The notes under the pieces: generated by a model
What the model was told of the DNA's origin: nothing
Seen by the model: the letters and a program-made list of their open reading frames with translations, nothing else
Database searches by the model: none
Translations under genes and position numbers: made by a program
Shown here: piece by piece, positions 12,382 to 24,752 of the stretch
Position numbering within the stretch: the stretch's first letter is position 1
How the letters are laid out: every line of letters begins with the position of its first letter
Origin: Augochlora pura
Lineage: Eukaryota > Arthropoda > Insecta > Hymenoptera > Halictidae
Assembly: GCF_028453695.1 (NCBI RefSeq)
Contig: NC_135781.1
Location: forward strand, 22,009,640 to 22,073,639
Reading direction: 5' to 3'
DNA length: 64,000 nt

Positions 12382-13735
12382 TAATGACTTATCACTATAG
12401 TAATTTGAAGGTCAGTGTCATTGATTAGTTGCATATTATGAACATCTCCTATCAAAATGTTTTATACTGGGCACAAGATTATGCAAAGTTTATGCGTTTG
12501 TATTTGTGCCATATAAAGTCAAATACAAGGCAAGTGCTGCTATTGGAGACAAGGTTTTGTGTGTCTCTATAGAAAGTACTAATCTATCTTTAAGGTGGCA
12601 TTAAAAGTCTTATTATAATTTTTTTTACGAAACTGCTCGTTCAGTTCAGATTATCTTAATTATTAGCAGTAAGTATTTGTATTTAATGTACTAAAAATTA
12701 TTTGTTACTTTCACTTCGATAAATTAAGACATTCATACTTCCATAGAAAATATATTTTAGCTTCTACATTCCATTAGATTCTTAGAGAAAGGTCTATCTG
12801 ATATCTGCAACGATATTATTTGAATAATGAACGACGTTATATTTGTTTTAAAATTTAAATATTTATGTACTGTTTCCATTATAATAAATATTTTGACCTA
12901 TTTTCTAAAAAAGGACACTACCTGCAGAAACATTTGTGATCATACATGTAGAAATTGTGATTTAAGTTCTGTTATTTATTGTTTCAATTTTTTCGTTCGA
13001 TTTTATTACATTAAAAATCTTTTTAATTAAATGTTTTTTTTATGACTACTCCTGAAATTGATATTTACTATTGGAATTGAGAAATGCACAAAGCCAACCT
13101 CTAAGAATCATATAACATTTGCAATGTGCCATATAATGTTATTACGTAAATCAGTAAATGCCTTTAGTTTCTATACAATAAGGACACACTTAAGCGATAT
13201 TTCGCATGACAAGTATAATACCATCGATGGTAACATCAGTGATTTATATGAATCTAATAGTAAATTATGAAAACATTATACAACGCATATACCATATATA
13301 AATAATAGTATCGATGTATAAAAGAAGGAAATGATGTAACCACTAAAAAAATGTTATCGAGTATTGCTATATTCTAAGAATTTCTTTGCAACATTTGTAA
13401 TTTATATTTACTATTTTATATCTTGTTAAACGTATACCATAACTAAACAAATTTACTAATGTTTTTTCTGCTATGTGTGTCCTCTTACAAAGGAACCAGC
13501 TTTTTTACAACAGTTTTTTTTGTATTATATAAAAGAATATTGCGAAATATAATTAATAATCTATCTTATATAAATCTATTGAGACATAGTTTTTTGATAG
13601 CAAAGAACCTATGTAAATACAAATGTATGTATAAAAAGCTATGCACAGATAACTTAGAATTACAATTTCAGTTCACACAGTCAAATAAGTATTTGAATGA
13701 ATGTTTTTACCAATATTCATGAGTAACGAATTATA

Positions 13736-13882
13736 CAGAGTGAGTTCTTAAACATTACGACTTGAAATTACTTGTAAATTCTTGCATCCACTTAAAGTCA
13801 TACTTTTGTTCAAAATGTTTTTTTTTATACAGCTAGTAATTTAAGAGTAATTTTCTGTCGTCTCGTTCAATGAGTCACCTTG
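13736..13882. mobile_element. Short TA-flanked inverted-repeat element (MITE candidate)
   Basis: Ends are imperfect inverted repeats of about 27 bases. The left begins CAGAGTGAGT and the right, reversed, begins CAAGGTGACTC; both run on to a common ACGAC. TA lies immediately outside each end (13734-13735 and 13883-13884), as expected for Tc1/mariner insertions. Only 147 bp and no coding capacity. Confidence 0.4.
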
Positions 13883-14689
13883 TATATATATTGTTATATA
13901 CATATGTCTCTTTCATGCACGTATCTAAAAACATGCATTAGATAATGATACCGCATGTTATTTATTTCTGTTTTATATTGCTGAAGAATCTAGAAAACAT
14001 GGGTTTTTCTTAATACATTGATCTTAATATCCAAATTTATGAACGTCACAATTCTCCTTCAATAATTAAACACGTGAAATCTATAAATAAATGTAAATTA
14101 GACTGATGAACGTGTTTGTCAAATAATAAACTGTATTAAATCAATTTGAAGCATTAGCATATAATGCAAATAAGTCCGTATCACAGAAAGTAGTTAATCT
14201 GGAAGTTACTTAATGATCGAAGTTAGTGATTATATATATATATACATATATTTATAATTTAATTATTGTAATGATAAATATAATATTTGTAAACAGGTGT
14301 GTACTTGTACATTGTCATAAGTACATACACTTTATTGTTTGTATACATGTTACGCTACAGGTGATTTTTTTGTAAGTATAGAGATGTAAAGAAATTATAA
14401 GTGTAATGTCGAAATTGGAATTTGATCAATGGTGCCAAAAAGTGTAATAATTTTCTATGTTTATTAAATTTCAATTTAAGAAAACGGTAACATTACAGAA
14501 CAGTTGATATAAATATTTTGGTTTGTGACTTCCTAAATCATTCCATTTAACTATTTAATATTAATTATGCAGCTATATAATACAAAAAATCACCTGTAAT
14601 ATACGATATTTTGGAATGTAAATATTTTAAATGTACACTGCAGTATGTATGTGCTAATGAATGCGTGATATGATATATATATATTCTAA

Positions 14690-14812
14690 TTTTCTTCAAT
14701 ACATTCCTGTATTTACACACTCATATATATAGATATACATATAAATATACATGTACAGATACATGTATACATATATACATACCTATACATACATACATAT
14801 ATATATATATAC
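14690..14812. repeat. Mixed TA / TACA simple repeat
   Basis: Run of interleaved ATAT, ATAC and TACA units, with a short pure (TA)n stretch near its right end. Low-complexity DNA downstream of CARMIL. Confidence 0.7.
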
Positions 14813-15822
14813 ATTGTACAATTTTACATGTTTCAAAATCTGCTATTAATATTGCTATTTACGAATTTCCATCTAATATATTATTTAACTATATTGCACA
14901 CAGACTGGTATCAATATTTGTAGCAGATTTGAATGCATGAATTATTAATCATGCAATATAATTCGCTAGAAAATAGAAACTTCTATTATGTTCATGCGTA
15001 CACCGATAGTTCTTTCCAACTATGCATTAGAAAACAATATTTAGTATTAGTATTCTGTTAAATTTAAATAATTTTTATAATTCGTTTTTGAAAATATAAT
15101 AATCATGTACTACAATAATATTCAGAACTTTATTGATTTTGGAACAAATTGAATATTATTTAAGATTCGTATGCAATAGTATTAATAATAGTACAATCTA
15201 ATGTTATAGAAATAATTACAGAACAACATCCACTAAAAAGTAATCCATGAAGATTTATGACATATATTAAAATTTTTATTATTATTTTTCTTCGTAAGTA
15301 CATATTGTTTGTAACAAAGGATTATTTAAATCCAAATGAAATAAAAATTTGAAGAGTCTGTTATTAATGTATTACAGGCAATAATAAAATTATACTGGAA
15401 TATATTTTTCCTAGTAATTATCCTTTTCATATCCTAAAGATAGACATTAACTGATTAAAATATTTAAAAGTTAATTGTTCACCATAAATTACTGATTAAG
15501 GATATTAATTCTTAATCATTAATTGTGATAGATATTGAATAATTATGATAAACTCTAATCAGTGAATTACGTTGAAAGTTCGAATAAGCATTGGAAAAGT
15601 GCCGCGAGTCACGAGTCATGTCAAGTTTAATTTGGTGCGCGTGCGTGAAAAATTTTATGGAATCTAGCACATAGCACATTTCCATAATTCATGAGTTGGA
15701 AGAAGTATTGTAGTGAAATACTGTAGGTTTAAGGAAATCAACCGTGTATAGCACCTCGTACGTGGGAGATGTTAATGAACTTTTTTGTGCAATTCATGTT
15801 TTTAAGTTGAGAGGGTCCAGAA

Positions 15823-16454
15823 ATGTCGCGTTCAAAATCGGAGAAGATCGGAAATAGTGGTAAATGTGAATTAAGCGTTTGGACACGTGCGATAACAGCG
15901 AATTCCGAATGGCCGGACAAAGTAAACATAACCATACTTCAATTCATAGTGTTCTTATACAAGATCATAAGTTTACTTATTTATTTATACTGTAGGAAGA
16001 ATTTCTTGACGTTATATATTGGGCCAGGCAAGCAACTGGGATTATACTCGGTATAGGATGGGGCCTTATACCTTTAAAAGGTTTCATAGCTCTGTTATTG
16101 TAAGTTGTAGTGTTATCTTGCCTTACAAAAACAGTTAACTTCATAGCTGGACACGACACTGTCTGTTCCTATATTTATTTTCTATTTTATTTACAAATTT
16201 CAGATTTGTACTAGTTAATGCAGGGGTAACATACCTGTACTTTAGCAATTTTCAACAAATAGACGAAGAAGAATTCGGCGGAGTATGGGAATTAACGAAA
16301 GAAGGTTTTATGACATCGTTTGCTGGATTTTTGGTAATATTTAATATAATAATTATTTTAAATTTCAATAAGTAATGTTTTACAATTTTTATAACAAAGT
16401 TTCTGTTTATAGGTTACTTGGATTATAATATATACAGGATTGCATTTTGACTGA
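15823..16454 (+). CDS. RAB5IF: RAB5IF/OPTI-like ER membrane protein (GEL subcomplex; RCAF1)
   Basis: Four exons, 15823-15921, 15996-16099, 16204-16333 and 16413-16454, in consistent phase; 124 residues, the usual family size. Seen: EEFLDVIYWARQ, then two or three hydrophobic segments (ATGIILGIGWGLIPL, FIALLLFVLVNAGVTYLYF and a C-terminal FLVTWIIIYTGLHFD), and the strongly conserved YFSNFQQIDEEEFGG and WELTKEGFMTSFA. In animals this protein is described as a subunit of the multipass-protein translocon (with a TMCO1-related partner chain) and as a respirasome assembly factor. The start ATG lies a few tens of bases into the first exon, which is preceded by AT-rich DNA. An AATAAA near 16882 could end the message. 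It converges with BUD32. Confidence 0.92.
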
Positions 16455-17073
16455 TAATTTTCAACATGCCAATGCTAACCTGACTGAAAAGAACACAAAT
16501 ACATTGGAAAACATTTCTAGGATACATTCAAATTTTCAGCACATTTGATAAATGTGGCTTATAATTTTCAGTTTGTGAAGTATATGCTAATGTAATTTGC
16601 AGTATGTGGTTAAATACCATCATACAGTGATAATTTTTCATTTAAAAGTCATTTACCACTAGAATGCATTATATTCAAGATTTTAAATACTGTTTATCTC
16701 TTGGGACAATATTGTTTTGCGAATATTTATGGAATATTTTAATCTTTTTTTGTTTTGTTTTACATATATATTCTTAGGTCAAATGGGATGATTTATGTGA
16801 GCGTGGTAAACTATTAGTAGAACTGATTACATATTATATATGCCAAATCAGATTATAAACCGTATACAGATAATTAATATAAATAAACATTTTAAATACT
16901 TAAATTGCTCAATATTCAATCAGGTTGAACATTTTGCATGTTATTAATAAAAATTTTATGCTAAATATTTTTTCCACTATCGAAATATTTAATGACATCT
17001 AGTTGATAAATCCAGTCATTGCTTTGACAGGAACAAGGCAATTATAAATAATGTAGACTTTAAGTATTACAGT

Positions 17074-17109
<36 letters not shown>

Positions 17110-17489
17110 CATTTCGGTAGAAACTGTTTATTTAGAAAAGGATTGGTATAAAAAGTATTACAAAATATGATCAACAATTTTAGAAGGAATTTTTATCTAT
17201 GTACATATAGTTATTTTATTCCCATATACAGTAGTGGCCAATAAAATTGCAGTATCTCTTAAAAGTTCTTGTGTATATGTTGCAGCTACAAAAAATGCAT
17301 TAATTCCTTTAGTACGGTTTTTTAATAATTCCGTATAAACTGATGTAATAATATTGCAAGATATATAGCTAACGTGCAATTTCCATGTCCACTATTGTGT
17401 AACGATTTATTTAACTGTATTTACATGTATAAGTTATTAAAAACATGTTAATAAAATATGTTTAATACATTCAGACAGAGATAGCAGGA
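16455..17489. other. Convergent 3' regions of RAB5IF and BUD32
   Basis: No gene seen. Plus-strand AATAAA near 16882 and minus-strand AATAAA at 17406-17411 (about 80 bases past the BUD32 stop) mark the likely 3' ends. A (TA)n microsatellite occupies about 17080-17107. Confidence 0.5.
17080..17107. repeat. (TA)n microsatellite
   Basis: About fourteen TA units between two convergent genes. Confidence 0.85.
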
Positions 17490-18957
17490 TCATCCAACCA
17501 TTAATCGCTTTCGACCTCGCATTTGTACATCCTTGTATTTGGAAACGACCTCGTTGCACTGTTTTTTATTTGCATAGTATTTTTGATACGTTTCAAATAT
17601 TTCCGAAAATAATGATGGTATTTCTGAATGTGCGCTGAGCAACGACCGTTCAAGTACGTACAAGTCAACGGCTTTATCCTCCAAACTCGAGTCAACACGA
17701 GCTAATCCAAAATCTATCATGACAAAATTGTTTGTGCCTACAAAAAATAACGAAAAGTTATAATAATATTAATATTTAGACCTCTAAAGATTTTCATATC
17801 ATTGAACAAAAATTTGAAGATCTGTAAATCGAACAATATAAAGTGAAAATAATTGTAAAACGCTGTTTTCATACCAACATCTTTTTGCACATTCAATTCT
17901 TCGTCAATATTCTTCAACAGTATATTCGATGTCGTTAAATCTCCATGGATAATGTTTTTATTATGTAATCTAGCAACAAGCATTCCCACGCCTCGTGTTA
18001 TGAACTTAAAGTGTTCAACGTTCACACCTTTCAAAACACTTTTCTCTATGTAATCTTTTAATACCATTGCATTGTCTATATACTCCATGTAAATACATCG
18101 ACGTTCCAATTGTACGAAGTATATGGCCGGCGTAACAACCCCTGAAGACAAAAATGAGCGTACATAAGCTTATAAGAAAGTGATATCGGGCCATATCTAT
18201 AAAGGCAAGTGAAAACTTCTATTAACGATTTTTTAAGTACATATACGGTTTCGTATGCATAAAAAATAATATATATTTTATACAAAGTTTTTAATGAATT
18301 TTGACGAGTACATCAACAAGAAATTTAAGATTTCGATAAATGTTCGAACTGCTTGTAGTAGCAATGGGTTATTTACAAGCATTGATACTACTAACCCGGG
18401 CTTCACTCATGGTAGTGGAGTGTTGCGACATACGAATTAGTTGGAATGATTGCCTGTTATAAAGGAAATACAGTTACAATTGCTGACACCGGATTTAGAT
18501 TATTGCATGATCTCGAATTCTGTTAAATATATCAAAAAGTCTGAGAGTTTCTCCATTAAAGTAAAACAAATACTTGAGCCATTAAAATAAAAATTTTTCA
18601 ATATTTACCAGTTTGTACAAGTAAAAGATTAAGCATAAAAAATCTATTATTTATTTTCATTTATATTTGATATTCAGAAGTATTTTATGCGTACTACTCA
18701 TTGAAACATATGATCTTACCAGCGGTTTTCGCGCGAACCATAGCGCGGCATTCTGCCCTTATTCGATCTTTTGTTAATCGGACATCCAAATCAGTATGTC
18801 TATATTTCTTTTCAAATCGTTCTTTAAGTAATGTCGACTTTCCCAAATAAACACCTTTGTATACGCGAGCTTCGGCACCTTGAGCTATTAATTCGAAACC
18901 ATTTGTCATCGCCATCTGAAATCTATGCTGTGAACATTTCATACATATAACTTCCAT
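17490..18957 (-). CDS. TP53RK: EKC/KEOPS complex kinase BUD32 (TP53RK/PRPK)
   Basis: Three minus-strand exons, 18720-18957, 17875-18141 and 17490-17737, phases matching; 250 residues, the family length. BUD32 is the small atypical kinase/ATPase of KEOPS, which makes N6-threonylcarbamoyl-adenosine at position 37 of ANN-decoding tRNAs. Seen: glycine-rich start AQGAEARVYKG, the ATP-site Lys in LLKERFEKKYRHTDLD, the helix KDRIRAECRAMVRA, catalytic loop HGDLTTSNIL, metal-binding IDFGLA (formed across the exon 2/3 join) and the C-terminal RGRKRLMVG that is typical of the family. A stop codon lies in frame just before the ATG at 18957; a second Met at residue 15 is an alternative start. A minus-strand AATAAA at 17406-17411 follows the gene. 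Confidence 0.95.
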
Positions 18958-19484
18958 TAGTTACAAAAATAAAAAATAATGTGTACAGCTCAGCAGGAGG
19001 TTACAGTGAATTCGAAGCTATTTGTACCTTGATCTTCTATCATACTAATACTTTGATAAAAATGTCAAGTAAATTTAACAAAAAACGTAACATGCAATAA
19101 CTTAATATTTATCGTGTATCAACGAAAACATTGCTTGGAAAGCCTATCTATTTTTTCTCACCTATTATGCATGTACATTTGTAAGGACAATATTACTCAT
19201 TGTTTTTATCGCATTGTACATTGAGAAAACTATAAGTCGACGGGCGAATGGTAAGCCAGTGATTTTCTGGAAGGAAAGATGATGTTGCTCGCGCTAGCAA
19301 GGGCAAGATGAGGGCGAAACGCGAATCGATCGTTACCCGAGAGCGTCCTGCGCGCTAATCGCTATTCCAGCGCTAGTATTCGCCCGTACTTTGTTCCCAT
19401 CGGGTTGACAAGCTAATACAGTGTTTTTTCTCCTGTTATTATTCCAAAGAAAAATAAATATTGCTGCTTTGCTCTCCGGTAGAT
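18958..19484. promoter_or_regulatory. Divergent promoter region of BUD32 and the MADF-BESS gene
   Basis: A 527-bp head-to-head interval. Its right half (about 19240-19400) is distinctly more GC- and CpG-rich than its surroundings, as at other first exons in this window. No TATA box or other specific element was recognised. Confidence 0.4.
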
Positions 19485-21393
19485 ATGAGGGACGAGGTGA
19501 AGATGGACGCGAATCGGCTAATCACCGAGGTTTATAAGCGGCCAGCGCTTTGGAATCAAAGGCATATCTCTTATCACAATCGCGAGGTGACAAACCGCGT
19601 TTGGATGGAGATTGCATCGATATTCAAGTTGCCTAGTAGGTGCATTGATGAAATCGTTTCTGCTCTATGTGATTCGCGCGCGCGTTTTCACGTTTCACTG
19701 CAACACCAACGTTTCTTTTTGTCATTCTTAGCAATGAACATCGTTGCTGTTTGTTACCGCGACACTTATCTGTTATAATTTTTCATTGAACTATGTCTAA
19801 GACGGTGACGGTCATTACACAACTATAAATTGTGTTAGAAATACCTTAATTAAAGGGTTAAGGTATTAAAGAATAAACTGACTGTCTATGGATGTCACAA
19901 CAGTAAACACACTATTGATATGAATTTTACTACTGTCTTTAGACACTTCCATACGGTGTAGTTGTTTTGAAATGTATATCTTGTAAGGACAACTCCAAAA
20001 TCTTGTATATTGTTTTCCTAAGTGTCATTTGATCAAAGAGAACTTTAAAATTTAAAGTCCATAACATAAACTTCCGGTTCTGTGTCTCGAAAATTAATTT
20101 GTATTAAAATCTCGATTTTACTACTTATCTTCGAGGATACAAGTCAAACACAAATTTGAAATTTGTCACTATCTTAATCCTTTAATTAAGAATATTCTTC
20201 ATTACTAATTGGAAAAAACAGCGAATTTCGTTGAAGTGTTAATACTACTTGTCTTGGTACCATAGTTTCCTATGCTGTTACTCGCACAAGTTAACCTCAC
20301 TTTTCCGCGATGACACCTTATCGAAAACGGTACGTTTCAATTAAGTTTACGTATTCAATTTAATACAAGATTCTTAAAATTATAGAAAACCTCGTTCCAA
20401 AAACTGCTGGATAACTTACTATTTGTTACTATTTACAGTGTGATTCCACAAGAAGATTTAAATTGCGAGTGCAAGTACTGTTTAAGTCGAAACGCATGTG
20501 CGTGAGCACCGTCAATAAATTCCGACGGTCGCGTGTGTGGAAAGCTTCCGCTCTTTGCGATATTTGTCGTTCGAATTGCCGATCGTTCATATTCATTCCT
20601 AATTACGCTTTGTAAATAATATCTCAAGGAATAATTTAGATCCCACGATCAACGAGAAGCAGTAAAAAGTTTCCTGAACACCGTACTCGCTAAATTGAAT
20701 GCTTCCAATTCTTTTTCAGAGCCGGTGTTAAAAGCAAAGTGGAAAGGCTTGCGAGATACGTTCCGTGCCGAATTGAAAAAGGATCAAGTGTATCGAAAAA
20801 GTAAATTCCACCGGAATCGGCCGGTATGGATTCACTTCAAAAGTTTGCAGTTCTTGAAAGAACAGATGTTACCCCGGCCACCGATCTGGGAACGAAGCAA
20901 TTCTTGCCAGGATGACGATCGCATTGCCAGCGAGGGTGAAACCGAAGGAATGTTGCTGCAAAATGGTTCTTCAATGTCGAATAGAAAAGCGGAGGAACGA
21001 GGTACAATTCCGAATCATTTACTGTCGATAAGTAGCGATAACGGATTGAAAATCGACAGTGTTAATCACATAGATGTGAAACAAGAGCCCGAGGAGAATT
21101 TCGACAATCTCGAGTTTCAAAGTGTTTCCGACAACCTGACGGAAAACGAGATGATGTTGCAGAACATCTCACCCGAGCAGGTGTTGATGGGCGACCATGA
21201 CACTGGCATTGGTCTCACGGTAGACCCCTTGGAAGGCAACCGTTTTGATGATAATTACTATTTCCTTATGAGTCTGTTACCCCACATAAGAACACTACCC
21301 GCCGATAGAAGAATGCTGCTCAGGATGCAAATGCAGGAACTGGTTTACAAAGAGGTCTATAAGAAAAGCTCCGAGAGTGTCGGCACGCCGTAA
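19485..21393 (+). CDS. MADF-BESS domain transcriptional regulator
   Basis: Two exons, 19485-19635 and 20720-21393, joined in phase 1 across a 1.1-kb intron; 274 residues. Seen: an N-terminal MADF domain, starting with the typical helix (NRLITEVYKRPALWNQRH), then NRVWMEIASIFKLP and, after the splice, VLKAKWKGLRDTFRAEL and PVWIHFKSLQFL. A Ser/Asp/Glu-rich linker contains VKQEPEE, a possible SUMO site. A C-terminal BESS motif follows (DDNYYFLMSLLPHIRTLP with ADRRMLLRMQMQELV). MADF domains bind DNA (Adf-1 type) and BESS motifs mediate protein contacts. Insects carry many such paralogues, so I give no symbol. An alternative donor five bases downstream of 19635 breaks the frame and was rejected. 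AATAAA at 21692-21697. Confidence 0.9.
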
Positions 21394-23990
21394 AATGAGA
21401 AACGTAAAACAAAATGCATAATTCATATTTTTAACAAAGATATTATTCGTACATATGGTTTTAGGAATCGGCGAAGATTTGCCGGAGTAATTGTTTTCTG
21501 TGTTTCGTTGCTCCCGGAGACGTAAATCTCGCTCGAGATATAACGAAAAGTGATTCGGAATGCGACTCTAACTGAGCAAAACTATTTTTGTCAGTATTTT
21601 TAATTACTTATTTATCTGTTATTTGTATAATGTTATTTGCATTTTGTGGTTATTTTTTATTTGTTACTTGCATTACTATTCCGATTCCAGAAATAAATAT
21701 TTCGAATAGTTTAAAAAATTTGTTTAAATAAACAAATTATGAATACTTTACTTTTGTTGTTTTTGCTCAGCTAGAACTGCATGGTAGATCAATGGTGAGT
21801 CGATAAGTCAGAAAATGTAAGGAAAAATATGATATACTCTCTGACCGGTTAAAGTGGCTCGGAATTGGGCAATATTTAATGCAATTATCGATTAAATATT
21901 TAATTTAGTCGATGTATAGTCCTAGTTAGCTCAAGTAAGTATGGATCGAAAATTAAATTAACTATTTAATTTTGATTGGATTAATGATAAACTAATACGA
22001 TTAAAAAATCATTTTTCAAAATCAGTATCGTTGAAATTCTTTATCAGTTATAAGTTACACAAACTTCTTAAAATAAATGTAAATGGTTAACTTAAATCGG
22101 AAATAACTATATATACCGCGATAAAAGAGACAAACAGAAAGAACAAAACAGCAACGTCATCTATTAATTAATATTGCTGACGCTACTCAGCAATAACATA
22201 ATATTTGTAACATAGCATTATAAATCAATAAAAAGGTCGAATGGATGATATTTATATATTAATATCATACTAGGTGAAAAATATTTCGATGATGTATTTT
22301 CAGACAATAGTGTACATATCGCGGCAATACTGTATGAGGCATTATTCTATAAAACCATACAAGCCTACGCTATATGGGAGCCTTATGTACTATACGTCAT
22401 ACCTTACTTAAGTATACTTTCTTCAGCACTGAGGCGTAATTAATATATGTGAAACTTATGAAGCCAGATAAGAATTGTTCATAGGATAAATTGAACAGAA
22501 TGGGAAGAGATTTCGATTGAAATGGCTAATTTAGAACGCATAATTGTATTAATAATAGAGAACCCGTTTTATTCCTCTTTCATATAAAATATTACAAAAT
22601 AATTAAGTTCAAATAAAGTAGACGTGATAAATGTATTTTAAAGAATAAAAACTTTCTACTAATAAAAATTTCCGAAATATTAGAAAAAAATTGTCGCGTT
22701 TAACAATTTGAAATATAGGGCGAATTTGATTTGAAAAAATTCGGCGGTCATTGAAAAGCGGCAACTTTGCGGGGATAAATAACCTTCTTAACGTATGCAT
22801 TAAATTTTGCGTTAATATTGCAGCAGATAACAGCAGAATTCTATAAATTAAAAACCTGTGAACTGTTTATAATAAAAATGATAATAACAAGGTACCATGA
22901 ATAAGTGCTTTGTAGTTCATCGAACTTAGTCGTGTAAAAGGGGAAAAGTTTGTCTCTTTCCAAGGAGAAAAGTCTTAATATAAATAAATATGATGATTGA
23001 AATTATTACTTTCATGGTTTAAAAATTAGGAAGCCGCAGTTCAAGTGAGACAAATAAATCGTTATGATATTACAAATAAAGATTATTCATACAAAAATAA
23101 ATGGAATAAATGTAGAAAGCATCAAATAACTATAAAAATATGTGCATGTTACATTCACACCAAAATTTATTTTTCAACACGGTATCGCAGCTTTAAAGAA
23201 AACAAAACTATTAAAACCAATTGTGGAAGTAAAAAAATAGAAAAGTGACTCAATTAAGTGTTTAGAACAGGAAATCATTATAAAGATAGCATTAAGCTAT
23301 ATTCAAAGAACTGTTAGAGCTACGAAAAATAAAAGTGGTTATACACACTGTCAATGTACAATAAATATAAATAATTGCATTCAGATTTTATAAGTAACAT
23401 CTTATGTCTCATAGTTTTGTCACGACTTAAAGTAGGTATTTTCGCTACTAGTTTTATTATTATAATTTTTATATAAATACATCACAATTTACTGACAAAT
23501 AACTTCTCATTGTGTAAACGATAACGTTGTTTATGGATACAAGAAGCACAAATTACTTTCCATAACATAAATTGTTATGATTCTATGTAGCATCATATGG
23601 TGTTGTCGCAGAGTGTACAACGAGAGGAATTTCAATTCACTTTCGATTCAAAACTAGCAGTCAATGATGAACAATTAATATTTTTAATCGGCGATCGACG
23701 ATTCCGATTAATATTTCTGTTCGATAATCTACGATAAATTCCAAAGATTGCTCAAATTGACGCGATGTTCTACTAGCCCACTCGATTGATTAATCGATGA
23801 AGGAAATTCGAAATTCTAGTGAATCAATGCCCAACTCTGAAACGAATAACTCTTTAACCGGTTTAAGGAGTTCGAATCCCGTAGATTGAGAAACACTGGT
23901 GCTTTCTCGTACCTGCGGGTACGACCGTAACGTTTAGTTGTATCTGTATGTAGGTGTAGTAAACGTATCGTGTATTCACGACATTCCTGT
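21394..23990. other. MADF-BESS 3' UTR and AT-rich intergenic DNA
   Basis: After the polyadenylation signal at 21692-21697 there is about 2.2 kb of AT-rich DNA without a supportable coding frame on either strand. A 19-mer (22103-22121, ataactatatataccgcga) recurs at 28520-28538. Nothing else recognised. Confidence 0.4.
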
Positions 23991-24381
23991 CCCGTTGCGC
24001 ATGCGTACCTGCCATGGCTCCTCTCGGCTGATTGTTTCGTTCGTTTTCGCGTTACGATTCGGTTGTGCTTTCGTTTAGTCTGCTCCAGTCTGCTCGCGAT
24101 TGCCACGGTACGGTTGTGTGTCTTCGCGTTCCTCGTCTCGGATACGGTATTACTCGTCCAATCATCGTTTTCGTGGGCATACCCCTTGAAAGGACACGGA
24201 CATTTTTGTAGTGAATGATCTCGTACGCGCATCGAGCAACCTGACCGCGGGTCTCTGGTGTGCACAGGTGTTTACTTTAGTGTCCGATTGTTCCTACCGG
24301 AATAACGTAGTCTCCGTGTGCATCGGTGAGCATAATTTCGATGCACTTCTCCAGGACTACCTGTCCATCGTTCGATTCAAG
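23990..24381 (+). promoter_or_regulatory. GC-rich island ending in a strong splice donor; possible distal first exon of nuf
   Basis: This stretch has far more CpG and GC than the flanks and ends in AAG followed by GTGAGT at 24382-24387, a near-perfect donor. A frame is open through it (from 24211), but its composition is not persuasive as protein. I read it as a non-coding first exon of a plus-strand transcript. The nearest plausible acceptor leading to a coding exon is ttttcag at 31268-31274, just before the nuf start codon. The link to nuf is inference; an independent lncRNA is the alternative. Confidence 0.3.
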
Positions 24382-24752
24382 GTGAGTCAACGTCAGTCAA
24401 CGTTCGTCCAGCAATGCGACGAACATCCTACTCTTCCTCCGCGAATCGTTAGGAACATTCTGAAACTGTGTCGAGCGAAAATTAAAAAGAACATATTATT
24501 TGTATTATTTTAGTTCTATTCAACGGGTTAGGGTAACGTGGAATCTCAAAAAATTGACTAAAAAATTTTTGACTCGAACACTAATTTGTACAATTGAAAT
24601 TCGAAAGGCTTTTCAAATACAGAACCGGAAACATATGCGTGTACCTGTATACTTATAATAACTTTGATGTTGAATCCTTCAGTGAGCTTCTAAGATGAAT
24701 TGGAAAAATGCAATGAGAAACTAGTGGGATTGTATATTAAAATTTTCAAATA

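Larger units (their letters stand above)
12382..15822 (+). other. CARMIL 3' UTR and intergenic DNA
   Basis: AT-rich DNA with no convincing coding frame. AATAAA signals occur at 12883-12888 and 14125-14130, so a short and a long 3' UTR are both possible. It contains a 147-bp MITE candidate (13736-13882) and TA/TACA simple repeats at 14230-14260 and 14690-14812. Several open frames here are AT-driven, rich in Phe, Ile, Lys and Asn, and lack splice or homology support. Confidence 0.4.

Noticed and set aside
20433..20627. Minus-strand frame inside the MADF-BESS intron
   Set aside because: Lies in an intron of a well-supported gene, with no splice or motif support.
23872..23883. tRNA-like B-box GTTCGAATCCC
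   Set aside because: The flanking bases do not form a T-stem and no matching acceptor, D or anticodon arm is present. GTTCGAATC at 62364 fails in the same way.
23816..24265. Minus-strand frame of 149 codons at the GC-rich island
   Set aside because: Arg/Thr/His-rich translation typical of a shadow frame in CpG-rich DNA; no motif.
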